Source: CAYGTK01 sp964352775 (GTDB taxonomy: Bacteria; Bacteroidota; Bacteroidia; Chitinophagales; CAIOSU01). Taken from it: DNA of 18,445 nt. Shown here piece by piece: positions 1-7,968 of the stretch. A program made the translations under genes and the position numbers. Position 1 is the stretch's first letter, and each line of letters opens with the position of its first letter. The stretch lies in the NCBI GenBank assembly GCA_964352775.1, contig CAYGTK010000064.1, positions 1-18,445 on the forward strand. The letters run 5' to 3'. The notes under the pieces were generated by a model, which saw only the letters and a list, made by a program, of their open reading frames with translations, made no database searches and had not been told where the DNA came from.

Positions 1-2
1 CA

Positions 3-188
3 TATAGAGGTATGCACATTAAGATAAAGTACGTAACCCAGTTGCCTACGCCATCGCCTACATTTGCTTTTTTCTGTAACCAATCGAAGCACATTAAGCG
101 ACCTTATAAGAACTACTTGGAGAACCAGCTGCGCAAGCACTACAATTTCCACGGCGTACCCATTCGGATAATTATTAGGCAGAAATAG
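3..188 (+). CDS. der: Ribosome biogenesis GTPase Der (EngA), C-terminal end only
   Basis: This is the last 61 codons of a gene whose start lies before the window. The translation contains HIKIKYVTQ, then a P-T-F-x-F-F-C-N stretch, then NYLENQLR and GVPIRIIIRQK before a TAG stop. This order is characteristic of the KH-like C-terminal domain of Der, the tandem-GTPase protein that acts in assembly of the 50S ribosomal subunit in the cytoplasm. The two GTPase domains are outside the window, so intactness cannot be judged. A small hairpin with a T-run follows the stop directly. The identification rests on recognising the conserved C-terminus and is fairly secure. Confidence 0.85.
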   Translation, partial: YRGMHIKIKYVTQLPTPSPTFAFFCNQSKHIKRPYKNYLENQLRKHYNFHGVPIRIIIRQK

Positions 189-193
189 GTTTT

Positions 194-216
194 AGTAGCT
201 AAGACACTACTTTTTT
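194..216 (+). terminator. Rho-independent terminator after der
   Basis: AGTAG (194-198) and CTACT (207-211) form a 5-bp stem around an 8-base loop, and six T residues run from 211 to 216. It begins six bases after the der stop codon. The stem is short, but its position and the T-run support it as the end of the der transcript. Confidence 0.55.
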
Positions 217-226
217 ACTCTTGTTC

Positions 227-498
227 CAAAATGGACACAAACTGCTCAAAATGCGGTGTTTTGGTACCGCTGCGGTGCACTCCCAAAAATGGACCCAGTG
301 ATAGCAAGGTTTTCAGGCCGTATTTTGGCGGGTTAGGGAGATTTTGAGACCTACTGATAGCAGGCCTTTCCGCCATAGAAGGGGATATTTGAATGTGTTA
401 ACCACTTACTTACAGCTATTTAATTTTTGCGAAAAAATGGGAAATGAGCACAAATGGCTGAAAATGCGGTGCTGGGCCTTTATCCCTACTCTTCCCAA
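227..498. repeat. Diverged direct repeats in the intergenic region
   Basis: The 608-base stretch 189-796 has no convincing gene. It contains a diverged direct repeat: 236-258 and 449-471 match at 20 of 23 positions by hand alignment, sharing CACAAA and AAAATGCGGTG. About 22 bases further on each copy has TCCCAA (281 and 493), so the repeat unit is roughly 60 bases at an offset of about 213. A second, shorter-period similarity links 226-239 with 282-296 (CAAAA-TGGAC) and 298-317 with 354-370 (TGATAGCA). The rest of the stretch, especially 640-720, is very AT-rich. Function unknown; it may be a decayed intergenic repeat family. Confidence 0.45.
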
Positions 499-796
499 GC
501 ACCTCATAGGCTATGGCCAAGTAAAAGGAGGAGGAGTAATAGATCCACCTCTAAATAAGTACGTATTGTATTATTCTAAGTTGAATGTGGTTGTTTCTTG
601 GACACTAGCGAGAACTCTACTACAAGCAAGGCTTAAATATAAGTAGTTATATATGCTGTATATGATTTTTTATTTCTTTAAAATTTTGCTATATTCATAT
701 TATATCATTTATAAATAGACCGTTGCAACAATCTATTAGTGATACCGTGCTATGCCGAAACGCGTAAGGGGTAGGCTGTTATAAAATTTTTGAGAA

Positions 797-1240
797 ATGA
801 GAACCTTTATATTTTCTTTTGTATTACTGTTTACAGTATCTACTGGCTATTCTTGGTCAGTAATTTGCTACGATCATCCAACCAATAACAGTTGTTTTTG
901 GTCGAATTATGATTGCGCAGACTTTTCTGGATGTACTTCGCCATGTAATTGCACTCAGCACGAAATATTAAATGTATCAGATGAAGGGAGTACTTTGTAT
1001 GATACTAGAATAGATGCTGGAACTCTTCAGATCAGAGAGAATGGTACAACTACATGGACTAATATCTATGATATGGATGCGAACATCAAAGATGATGAAG
1101 TGGTAGAAGTTTCAATTAGTTGTGAGCTTGACCGCGTAATAATTAAAGTATACGATTATAACGATCTTTTAGGTGGCAAGAGCTCTTCTGAATCATATCT
1201 TCGGACAGTGAACGTTAGTCATGCTAATAGCAATTGCTAG
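797..1240 (+). CDS. Exported cysteine-rich small protein, family unknown
   Basis: I do not recognise the family. The 147-residue product begins with a clear signal peptide: MRTFIF followed by a hydrophobic run to about residue 18 (SFVLLFTVSTGYS). The mature part carries eight cysteines, six of them in a cluster at roughly residues 24-52 (CYDHP, SCFW, YDC, SGCTSPCNC), the others at SISCEL and the C-terminal NC. Such spacing suggests disulphide bonding in the periplasm or outside the cell. The stop codon is directly followed by the ATG of the next reading frame, an OmpA-tailed exported protein, which suggests a functional pair. However, a strong hairpin lies about 35 bases beyond this stop and may separate the transcripts. 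Codon use is AT-rich compared with the genes after 2720. No obvious Shine-Dalgarno sequence is present, which is usual in Bacteroidota. Confidence 0.6.
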   Translation: MRTFIFSFVLLFTVSTGYSWSVICYDHPTNNSCFWSNYDCADFSGCTSPCNCTQHEILNVSDEGSTLYDTRIDAGTLQIRENGTTTWTNIYDMDANIKDDEVVEVSISCELDRVIIKVYDYNDLLGGKSSSESYLRTVNVSHANSNC

Positions 1241-2464
1241 ATGATAGTAACTAGAAGTAGATCTTTATTTTTCTTAACACGGTCATTTTTAATGACCGTG
1301 TTACTTTATTCATACCCTGTTCCATGTATGTCGCAAGTAGAACTGCTAAAAAATCCAGGGTTTGAGCATTTCAATATGCAGTATTCAAGAATGTTTATTG
1401 GTAATGCGGGTAAGTCTGGACAATTAGTTGAATCTTATGATACTCTTATCATGCCTGGTTCTATAGATCGAAGCCTTGCATCAGTTTTAGTTCCCTTTTG
1501 GAACTATAGGGATACCAGTTACCATATTCCTGAAGCATTTTCGAGTGACCCTTTTTTCTACTCTAACACGGGGAAAGCTAATAGTGGAAAGGGCTTTTCT
1601 GTTATTTGTCCCATGCGACTATCGCAGCATGAGAATTCGATAATAAATGCTGTGGGTTCTTTAAAAGAACCTCTAAAGGAGGGAGAAGAGTATAAGGTCT
1701 CTCTATATATAAGACCATACAGTAACACCTATTTCACTAAGTCGATTTGTGTATATTTTCCTAAGGATAAGATACCTTATGAAATAGGTATTGACGCAAC
1801 TTCAAACGTTCCGAAATATAAAAGCCAATTAGAGCCTAAATGGTGTATTTCATCTGCGTCACAAAAATCAGATTATACGAAGGTAGAATTCAGTTTTATT
1901 GCTGAGGGAGGAGAGGTATACATTTATATCGGAAACCTAGAGTATACTAATAATGGGTATTGGGATAAAAAAGAATGGAGTAATAATTTTTGGAAGGCTA
2001 ACGCACCAATAAATGTTAATTCTAGATATCACAAAATGTTCTATTGTCAATATGCTATCGATGATGTTTCCGTATCTCAAGTATTTGATAATGAAATGTT
2101 TGATCTGAATAACGATAGTGCTGGGATTGAAAATATTCATAGAGATTCAATTCTTCTGGGTAGGTTATATTTTGATACTGATAATTACACTGATCCAGCT
2201 CAAGATGTGCTAATGATGTTGGAAGATGTTGACATAGATGATCCTAACCTTAGTATAGCCTTTGTAGGTCATGCCGACTCGGAAGGTTCGGATAGCTATA
2301 ACCAGAAATTATCTATTCTCAGAGCTACTAAAATTGCTGAGCTAGTCAAAAAGAATTTGTCTTCAGGTAAATTCTTAATAATTGGAAAGGGATCAAAAGC
2401 TCCTGTTTCTGAAACTGATCCAGCCAAAAATAGGTGTGTGGAGATCATTCTTATAACTAATTAG
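1241..2464 (+). CDS. Exported OmpA-family protein with N-terminal carbohydrate-binding-like region
   Basis: The C-terminal ~105 residues form an OmpA-like peptidoglycan-binding domain: a D-x-I-L-L-x-x-L-Y-F-D-T beta strand near residue 305, then GHADSEGSDSYNQKLSILRA from residue 343, and near the end NRCVEI. The Asp of GHAD and the Arg of the ILRA segment, which in this family contact diaminopimelate, are present. After the signal peptide comes VELLKNPGFE, a start common in secreted Bacteroidota proteins with jelly-roll or carbohydrate-binding-like domains; residues ~35-285 fit such a domain but I cannot name it. The product probably links an exported binding domain to the cell wall. The start is uncertain: M1 gives a signal peptide with arginines (TRSRS), while M18 (1292) lies inside a perfect hairpin and lacks positive charge. 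I kept M1. Base composition is AT-rich like its upstream neighbour. Confidence 0.75.
   Translation: MIVTRSRSLFFLTRSFLMTVLLYSYPVPCMSQVELLKNPGFEHFNMQYSRMFIGNAGKSGQLVESYDTLIMPGSIDRSLASVLVPFWNYRDTSYHIPEAFSSDPFFYSNTGKANSGKGFSVICPMRLSQHENSIINAVGSLKEPLKEGEEYKVSLYIRPYSNTYFTKSICVYFPKDKIPYEIGIDATSNVPKYKSQLEPKWCISSASQKSDYTKVEFSFIAEGGEVYIYIGNLEYTNNGYWDKKEWSNNFWKANAPINVNSRYHKMFYCQYAIDDVSVSQVFDNEMFDLNNDSAGIENIHRDSILLGRLYFDTDNYTDPAQDVLMMLEDVDIDDPNLSIAFVGHADSEGSDSYNQKLSILRATKIAELVKKNLSSGKFLIIGKGSKAPVSETDPAKNRCVEIILITN
1275..1303 (+). terminator. Perfect 13-bp hairpin overlapping the start of the OmpA-family gene
   Basis: AACACGGTCATT (1276-1287) and AATGACCGTGTT (1291-1302) are exact reverse complements around a TTT loop, and T1275/A1303 extend the stem to 13 bp. 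The sequence after it (CTTTATTC) is T-rich but not a clean T-run. The hairpin lies 35 bases past the stop of the cysteine-rich gene and within codons 12-21 of the next reading frame. It could be a terminator for the first gene, an attenuator of the second, or a protein-binding palindrome. The structure is certain; the role is inferred. Confidence 0.55.
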
Positions 2465-2648
2465 ACCCCTGTTAACACGAGTCATCCTTGCTTGAAATTA
2501 CAAACCACATTTATGATTGTAATCACGGTGTCTTTATCTCAAGGTTATGATGAAAGCGGTATTAACATCAGCGGAAGTGAGGTATAAAAGATAAAGTACT
2601 CTTCTACTTCATCACTAGGTTTCGCGCTCCCGCTTAGCTACGCTTAGT

Positions 2649-2656
2649 TATGTTTG
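2649..2656 (+). promoter_or_regulatory. Candidate -7 element for the TspO-like gene
   Basis: TATGTTTG matches the Bacteroidota housekeeping -7 consensus TAnnTTTG exactly, 63 bases before the ATG at 2720. I see no good TTG -33 box at the usual distance, so the support is weak. The rest of the 255-base intergenic stretch 2465-2719 shows nothing I can name. Confidence 0.3.
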
Positions 2657-2719
2657 ATCTAGTCTAGCTTATTATCTGCACCTAATTAAACAAAACCACC
2701 CCCTCCACGTTACCACAAC

Positions 2720-3511
2720 ATGCCTAGAATACTTTATCCTTTATTTAATACGATAACATTTGCGTTCACCCTGTTTATGAATGGCTGGGCCAATAGCGGG
2801 GGCATGAATGGACAAGATATTGGCGAGTTAAGCCGTAAGTACGAAACACTTATTGCGCCAGCTAGTTATGCCTTTTCTATTTGGGGCATTATCTATTTGC
2901 TACTCACAGCTTTTATAGTCTACCAGTGGTATGTATTCTTTAAAGAAGAGAATGACGAGATACTGGAACAAACGGGCCTTTGGCTGGCCCTTGCCAACCT
3001 GCTAAATGGCGGGTGGACGGTGCTATGGTTAGAACAGCATGTAGGCTGGAGTGTAGTGGTGATGATGGCATTGCTACTCACGCTCATTATTTTAAGCATC
3101 CGCCTGCGGCTGGAGTTATGGGATGCCCCTGTGCGCACCATTGTGCTGGTGTGGTGGCCCATTGTTATTTACCTAGGGTGGATTGTTACCGCATCGGTAG
3201 CCAACGTGGCGGCCTTTTTCGTTTTCAACGGTTGGGATTTGGGTTGGACCGATGTGGGCTGGACTATACTTATGATGGGTATAGCTACTTTGGTATACAT
3301 CTTTCTGCTGGGCAAGCGCAACATGCGTGAAGCGGCAGGAGTAGGCATTTGGGCATTCGCAGCCATTGCAGTAAAACATTGGGAAACCATACCTACCTTG
3401 AGTTACACCGCTATTGCCCTTGCGGTGGTATTGGGTGTGTTGATAGCCTATCATGGTTTTGTAAATCGCGATAGCTCTCCCTTTATGAAATTGGGGCGGG
3501 GCGAATGGTAG
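2720..3511 (+). CDS. TspO/MBR-related tryptophan-rich integral membrane protein
   Basis: The 263-residue product is almost entirely hydrophobic, with about seven to eight membrane segments and many tryptophans (NGWANSGG, FSIWGIIYLL, GGWTVLWLEQ, LVWWPIVIYLGW). PASYAFSIWGIIY resembles the first conserved helix of the TspO/MBR family, whose members bind tetrapyrroles or cholesterol-like ligands and act in stress signalling or transport. The length exceeds the ~160 residues of classical TspO but agrees with the longer tryptophan-rich sensory proteins common in Bacteroidota. Ligand and role in this organism are unknown. It is followed at 36 bases by the MscS-type channel gene on the same strand and may be cotranscribed with it. 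The start ATG at 2720 is well placed because the first membrane helix begins at once. Confidence 0.75.
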   Translation: MPRILYPLFNTITFAFTLFMNGWANSGGMNGQDIGELSRKYETLIAPASYAFSIWGIIYLLLTAFIVYQWYVFFKEENDEILEQTGLWLALANLLNGGWTVLWLEQHVGWSVVVMMALLLTLIILSIRLRLELWDAPVRTIVLVWWPIVIYLGWIVTASVANVAAFFVFNGWDLGWTDVGWTILMMGIATLVYIFLLGKRNMREAAGVGIWAFAAIAVKHWETIPTLSYTAIALAVVLGVLIAYHGFVNRDSSPFMKLGRGEW

Positions 3512-3546
3512 TTTAGCTGTTCGGCTATATCCTTATCTTTACTGCT

Positions 3547-5409
3547 GTGAAAAGCAACCAACTAAGCACCCTACTAGCACTATTGCTCGTATTTTTCGTT
3601 TCTACTATTGCCCTGGCCGATAGCACTACCATTATAAGAGATAGCAGTGTTTCTGTTGCCGACGATCTTTTACTGAAGCAGAATAAGCAAGAGGAACAAC
3701 GCCGCCTCGATTCAGTAGTTACCGCCCAACTGAAAGTACAGCTAGCAGGCCTATCTACAGACAGTAAACAACGAAACGAACTGGAGGCCAAGCTGCGCCA
3801 AATGACAACGCGCGACTCGCTTAAGCAAGTACGCCAGCAGGCTAACTTGGCTAAGTTAAAGGCTAGTGCAAAGGGTTATCCTGTTGCTCCGTTTGAAGAC
3901 ACGCTATTTTACATTTATACCAAAATAGGCCCCTACCGAGCCGATGACAGGGCCAAGGCCATTAGCCAGCGCATCCAGAAATTGGCTGATAAAGACTTTT
4001 TTAGTGCCGACTCGCTAGGTGTGTTGGTATATGATGACGGTAGCGATGTATTCTATGGCAGGGAAATGAACATCATGTCGGTTTCGGCCTTAGATGCGCA
4101 ATGGTTCGGTACCGATGTGGAGACGCTGGCTACCGATTATTTGAAGGATATTAAAGAAGCTCTACTAGTAGAACGCGAGGCCAATAGTTTTATCAATATT
4201 GCCAAACGCATTGGTTTGGTATTGCTTACCGTTGCGGTAATAGTATTCCTTATAAACTTGATAGGCCGTTTATTCAAACGGTCGGCACGATGGATAGATA
4301 AGAACAAGACCACCTTTATCAATGGCCTGACTTTCCGCCAATATCAACTGTTTACGCCTTTTCAGTTCCGACAATTTGCCCTAGGTGCTAATAGGATCGT
4401 TCGCATAGCTGTGAGCATATTCGCGGTGTACCTCTCGCTTCCCATACTGTTCAGCATTTTTCCTGAAACAAGGGGCTATACTTACACGCTGTTGAGCTGG
4501 GTGCTTTCGCCTGCCAAAAGTGTTATCATGAGCATCTTGGGTTTCTTGCCCGATCTGTTCACCATATTGGTTATTTACTTCTTTACCAGTTATGCGCTAA
4601 AGCTTATCGCCTTCTTCTTTCGTGAAATAGAGAAAGGCGAATTAGTAGTAGAAGGATTTTTTAAAGAGTGGGCTAGGCCAACGTTTATGATAGTAAAGGT
4701 GATGCTATATGCCTTTATGCTGGTAATCATATTTCCTTATTTACCTGGTTCTGATTCGCCTGCCTTTCAAGGGGTTTCGGTGTTTTTGGGCATACTGCTT
4801 TCTTTGGGTTCATCATCGGCTATTAGCAATGTTATTTCGGGTATTGTTATCACCTATATGCGCCCCTTCAAGTTGGGCGATCGCATTCGTATCAACGATA
4901 TTGTAGGCGATGTGCGGGAGAAGAATTTGCTCATCATCAGGGTACGAAATATTAAGAACGAAGATATTACCATACCCAACCAAATGGTGCTTAACAATCA
5001 CACCATTAACTACAGCAGTAATGCCGAGGATATTGGGTTGATACTGCACACCACGGTTACCATTGGCTACGATGTGCCCTATGCTACCGTACATCAGTTA
5101 TTGATAGATGCTGCACTAGCGACGGAGATGATACAGAAAGAGCCGCTGCCATTTGTATTGCAGACCAGTTTGGATGATTTCTACGTATCGTACCAATTGA
5201 ATGCCTATTGTAAGGATGCGAATAAGCAGGCACTGATCTATTCAGAAATGCACCGCAACATTCAAGATCAGTTCAACAAGGCAGGTATCGAGATCATGTC
5301 GCCACATTACAAGGCACTTCGCGATGGTAACCAAACCACAGTAGCTGCTGACCAGGTACCGAGTGACTATGTAGCGCCGTCTTTTAGGGTTAAAGAGGAG
5401 AAGAAGTAG
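3547..5409 (+). CDS. MscS-family mechanosensitive ion channel with large exported N-terminal domain
   Basis: The 620-residue product starts with GTG and a signal peptide (hydrophobic run residues ~8-24, ending ALADS). Residues ~25-215 form a polar, partly coiled domain, presumably periplasmic. Membrane segments follow at about 221-242, 285-306, 327-355, 378-400 and 410-437. The last holds the MscS pore helix (LSLGSSSAISNVISGIVI), followed by MRPFKLGDRIRI and, near 477, IPNQ before the C-terminal cytoplasmic domain. These are hallmarks of the MscS family, which opens under membrane tension to release osmolytes during osmotic downshock. It is over twice the length of E. coli MscS and fits the larger multi-helix members of the family. 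The gene ends 10 bases from the convergent hemolysin III gene. Confidence 0.88.
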   Translation: MKSNQLSTLLALLLVFFVSTIALADSTTIIRDSSVSVADDLLLKQNKQEEQRRLDSVVTAQLKVQLAGLSTDSKQRNELEAKLRQMTTRDSLKQVRQQANLAKLKASAKGYPVAPFEDTLFYIYTKIGPYRADDRAKAISQRIQKLADKDFFSADSLGVLVYDDGSDVFYGREMNIMSVSALDAQWFGTDVETLATDYLKDIKEALLVEREANSFINIAKRIGLVLLTVAVIVFLINLIGRLFKRSARWIDKNKTTFINGLTFRQYQLFTPFQFRQFALGANRIVRIAVSIFAVYLSLPILFSIFPETRGYTYTLLSWVLSPAKSVIMSILGFLPDLFTILVIYFFTSYALKLIAFFFREIEKGELVVEGFFKEWARPTFMIVKVMLYAFMLVIIFPYLPGSDSPAFQGVSVFLGILLSLGSSSAISNVISGIVITYMRPFKLGDRIRINDIVGDVREKNLLIIRVRNIKNEDITIPNQMVLNNHTINYSSNAEDIGLILHTTVTIGYDVPYATVHQLLIDAALATEMIQKEPLPFVLQTSLDDFYVSYQLNAYCKDANKQALIYSEMHRNIQDQFNKAGIEIMSPHYKALRDGNQTTVAADQVPSDYVAPSFRVKEEKK

Positions 5410-5419
5410 AAGTTTTAGT

Positions 5420-6082
5420 TTAACAAACCACCTGCTGCATAGGCATTACATAAAACAGCACTGCAATGAAGTGGCTAGCCGTTCCGCCCATAACGAAAAG
5501 GTGCCAAATAACGTGGCTGTAGGGAAGTTTCTCCCATAAATAGAAGATAACGCCAAGGGTGTAAATAACACCACCTGCTACCATCCACCCGATGCCGTAA
5601 TTAGGCAAGTTGGCAAATAAAGGGTCCATGTAGAATAGGGCTATCCAGCCCATGGCTACATACAGTATGGTAGAAACGATCTGAAATTTACCCGTAAAGA
5701 AAAGCTTCAAGAAAATACCAGACCCTGCCAACCCCCAGATAATATAGAACAGCATCCAGCCCGTGTCTCCGCCTAAAGCGATAAGGGCAAATGGGGTGTA
5801 AGATCCTGCAATAAGTAAGTAGATAGCCGAGTGGTCGAATACTTGGAATAGCTTGCGGATGCGTTCATCCTTAAAACTGTGAAATAGGGTAGAGGCTAAG
5901 TACAGGGTTATCATACTACTGCCAAATATCACCGCGCTGGCAATTCGCCAAAAGCCCCCCGTTTCTACAGCAGCAAACACCAACCAAACCAGCCCTGCAA
6001 TGCTCAATAGCATAGCTGCACCGTGGGTAATGGCGTTCCATAATTCTTCTCTATGCTCTCGCGAAATTGGGGTAGTTGTCAT
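5420..6082 (-). CDS. trhA: Hemolysin III / PAQR-family membrane protein (TrhA type)
   Basis: The 220-residue product has seven predicted membrane helices. It starts with the family signature E-x-x-N-A-I-T-H-G (residues ~13-21) and carries STLFHSF, then FDHSAIYLLIAGSYTPF, then HVIWHLFVMGGTASHF near the C-terminus. The histidines in these three motifs are the metal-site positions of the PAQR/hemolysin III superfamily. Bacterial members, now often called TrhA, are linked to membrane energetics and fluidity homeostasis; true haemolysis is doubtful. The start at MTTTPIS is supported by the conserved N-terminal motif only 12 residues downstream. A convincing promoter lies just five bases before the ATG, so the mRNA may be nearly leaderless. 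The gene converges with the MscS-type gene. Confidence 0.85.
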   Translation of the reverse strand: MTTTPISREHREELWNAITHGAAMLLSIAGLVWLVFAAVETGGFWRIASAVIFGSSMITLYLASTLFHSFKDERIRKLFQVFDHSAIYLLIAGSYTPFALIALGGDTGWMLFYIIWGLAGSGIFLKLFFTGKFQIVSTILYVAMGWIALFYMDPLFANLPNYGIGWMVAGGVIYTLGVIFYLWEKLPYSHVIWHLFVMGGTASHFIAVLFYVMPMQQVVC

Positions 6083-6087
6083 TAATT

Positions 6088-6118
6088 CAAAGGTAGGGCC
6101 AAATGAGGCCTAAGTCAA
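6088..6118 (-). promoter_or_regulatory. Bacteroidota-type promoter of the hemolysin III gene
   Basis: On the minus strand TTG (6118-6116), 20 bases, then TACCTTTG (6095-6088) match the -33 TTG and -7 TAnnTTTG elements with normal spacing. The -7 box ends five bases before the ATG, which places the expected transcription start at or next to the start codon. Confidence 0.55.
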
Positions 6119-6206
6119 CAGCTCAATGTCAAGCTTATGTAAACAACGTTAACTAACGTGCTTTTCGTTCATCTAATCAGTAAAGGAAGATAGAAAAGGA
6201 AACTTA

Positions 6207-6995
6207 TTATCCTTTCACTTTATCGAGTAGCTGTTTTTGAAGAAAGGTGCTATTACCGGCATGGTCAATGTCTATCAACACATATCCTGCTGCTTTCACT
6301 TTGCTAATAGCTCCATTTATTCGTTTCAAATAGCCCTTATCTAGTGGATTGTAGAACTCATCGAATTCCACACACATCACTTTCACGTCAAGTTTATCTT
6401 CTAGTACGGTATCTACCACTGTATACTCGGCCCCTTCAATATCTATCTTTAATAGATCGAGGTGGTTGTGCCCATTTTCGGCCATTAGGTCTTTCAAGCG
6501 TTTCACTTCTGCCTCAAAGTAGTTCTCCGTTTTTTGCAGATTAACTATAGAGTGCGAAACATGCTCTTCGTTTTTTGGCGCGTAAAATTTCAAGAATTCA
6601 TGCTTATCCCAAAGACCAACTGGTACCATGTGCATTAGGTCTAAATTCTCTTTAGATATAGCATAAGCAGGCACAGCTTCATTAGCAGGAAAGCGCTCGC
6701 CTTTAGTTATACTTTCTTTCATGCTATTAAAGTGTAAAATAGCCCTAGGTGTAGGGTCAATTACCCAAACATGACAGCCAAATTTTTGTGCTAATCCCGC
6801 ATCAAAAGAAATGTCTTCACCAGCTCCAGCCGCGTAGCAGATACTATCAGCATTCAAAAGTCCTAGTGGTATTACCCAGCCACCATAGTCTGTACCAATA
6901 CGCAGTGTATTAACTCCTTTGATGGCGGTATGTTTAATGTCAGGATCGAAGGTCCTCTTTAGCTTATTTATTACTCTCGCTACGATGTTGGCCAT
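6207..6995 (-). CDS. FkbM-family SAM-dependent methyltransferase
   Basis: The 262-residue product carries an AdoMet-binding core. AAGAGEDISFD (residues ~55-65) is the glycine-rich loop, VIDPTP (78-83) follows the second strand, and LLKIDIEGAE (181-190) is the diagnostic motif of the FkbM/Methyltransf_21 family, followed by VMCVEFDEF. Family members methylate hydroxyl groups on sugars, polyketides or other small molecules and often sit in glycan clusters; no such cluster is visible here, so the substrate is unknown. It is a single-gene unit, with its own candidate promoter upstream. The protein lacks a signal peptide and membrane segments, indicating a cytoplasmic enzyme. Confidence 0.8.
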   Translation of the reverse strand: MANIVARVINKLKRTFDPDIKHTAIKGVNTLRIGTDYGGWVIPLGLLNADSICYAAGAGEDISFDAGLAQKFGCHVWVIDPTPRAILHFNSMKESITKGERFPANEAVPAYAISKENLDLMHMVPVGLWDKHEFLKFYAPKNEEHVSHSIVNLQKTENYFEAEVKRLKDLMAENGHNHLDLLKIDIEGAEYTVVDTVLEDKLDVKVMCVEFDEFYNPLDKGYLKRINGAISKVKAAGYVLIDIDHAGNSTFLQKQLLDKVKG

Positions 6996-7021
6996 TAGAA
7001 ATGATACTTTTTTAAGGTTAT

Positions 7022-7029
7022 CAAAGATA
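7022..7029 (-). promoter_or_regulatory. Candidate -7 element for the FkbM-type gene
   Basis: On the minus strand TATCTTTG matches TAnnTTTG exactly and lies 26 bases before the ATG at 6995. A TTG occurs 24 bases upstream, a little further than the usual spacing. Between here and 7221 I see nothing else of note. Confidence 0.45.
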
Positions 7030-7221
7030 GCGATTTTTCTAAGCTCTTATCTTCAACTCGGTCTCCCAAAGCTAAGGCTTTGAGTTATTTATGATGCCCA
7101 ATATGAACATCAATGGTGTGCAGCTTATTTTATTGACTGAATAAGTACTTGATATACCGTATGCTAAAGCTAAAGTATTGCAAGTGTTTGATAGTTAACC
7201 AGTTTACTTATTTTCAACGCT

Positions 7222-7968
7222 GTGAAAGTTCTCTTTACTACTCTTTGCTCGCTATGGGCTTACTTCACTTTTTTTGCCTTCGGTATTGGTGGCCTGTTCT
7301 GGTATGTAATTGTATTACTATTATCAGGTGGAAAGAACATCAATGGCCTATATAACTATAACCGATGGTGGGCTTTGCGTTGGGGTGATCTCAATGGTGT
7401 TAAGTACAAGCTACTGGGCGACGAGCATTTGAAGGACGGCCAAGCTTATATCTTCGTTAGTAACCACAGTACTAATGCAGATCTGCCTATATCAGCAGTA
7501 TCTTTTAATCGCCCATATCGTCCTTTGGGTAAGGTTGAATTGAATAAAGCTCCTGTAGTGGGTTATTTATTCCGTAAGGCTTTGGTTTCGGTAGATCGCT
7601 CTAATGCAGAAAGCCGCACGAAGAGTGTATTAGCATTAAAAGCTCTTTTAGAAAGTGGCGTATCGGTACTCATATTTCCTGAAGGGACTAGGAATAAGAC
7701 GGATAAGCCTTTGAAAGACTTTTATGATGGGGCGTTCAAACTAGCCATTGAAACACAAATACCCGTTGTGCCAATGGTGGTAACCAATGCCCATGCCGTG
7801 ATGGATAACGATAGCTGGCTGATAAAGTCGGCTACTATTACTAGACGATTCCTTAAGCCGATACCTACAACTGGTTTAGGGTCAGAAGATGCGCAAGACT
7901 TAAAGCAGCAAGTGTTTGACCTAATGTGGAAAGAGGTAGAAAGGCACGACCCTCGCTTTAACGGGTAG
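7222..7968 (+). CDS. Lysophospholipid acyltransferase, PlsC/LPLAT family
   Basis: The 248-residue product begins with one or two membrane segments (residues ~5-35) and then shows the acyltransferase motifs in order: NHSTNAD (81-87, the NHx4D catalytic motif), GKVEL (103-107), FPEGTRN (152-158, phosphate binding) and VPMV (183-186). This is the 1-acyl-sn-glycerol-3-phosphate acyltransferase family, which converts lysophosphatidate to phosphatidate at the inner membrane in phospholipid synthesis. Other acyl acceptors (ornithine lipids, for example) are possible, so I do not assign the symbol plsC. The start is a GTG at 7222; the signal-anchor begins immediately, and no in-frame ATG exists before the membrane segment. 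The 3' end overlaps the convergent CmpB-type gene by 11 bases. Confidence 0.85.
   Translation: MKVLFTTLCSLWAYFTFFAFGIGGLFWYVIVLLLSGGKNINGLYNYNRWWALRWGDLNGVKYKLLGDEHLKDGQAYIFVSNHSTNADLPISAVSFNRPYRPLGKVELNKAPVVGYLFRKALVSVDRSNAESRTKSVLALKALLESGVSVLIFPEGTRNKTDKPLKDFYDGAFKLAIETQIPVVPMVVTNAHAVMDNDSWLIKSATITRRFLKPIPTTGLGSEDAQDLKQQVFDLMWKEVERHDPRFNG

Noticed and set aside
344..646. 100-codon plus-strand open frame in the intergenic region after der
   Set aside because: It overlaps the diverged direct repeats, its composition does not look protein-like, it has no recognisable domain, and it contains no convincing translation start signal.
2980..3330. 116-codon plus-strand open frame inside the TspO-like gene
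   Set aside because: It is an overlapping frame within a well-supported membrane protein gene, lacks any motif, and arises from that gene's composition.
7095..7345. Repeated AACATCAATGG at about 7107 and 7337
   Set aside because: A single 11-base match, one copy within the acyltransferase coding sequence and one in the spacer, is compatible with chance.
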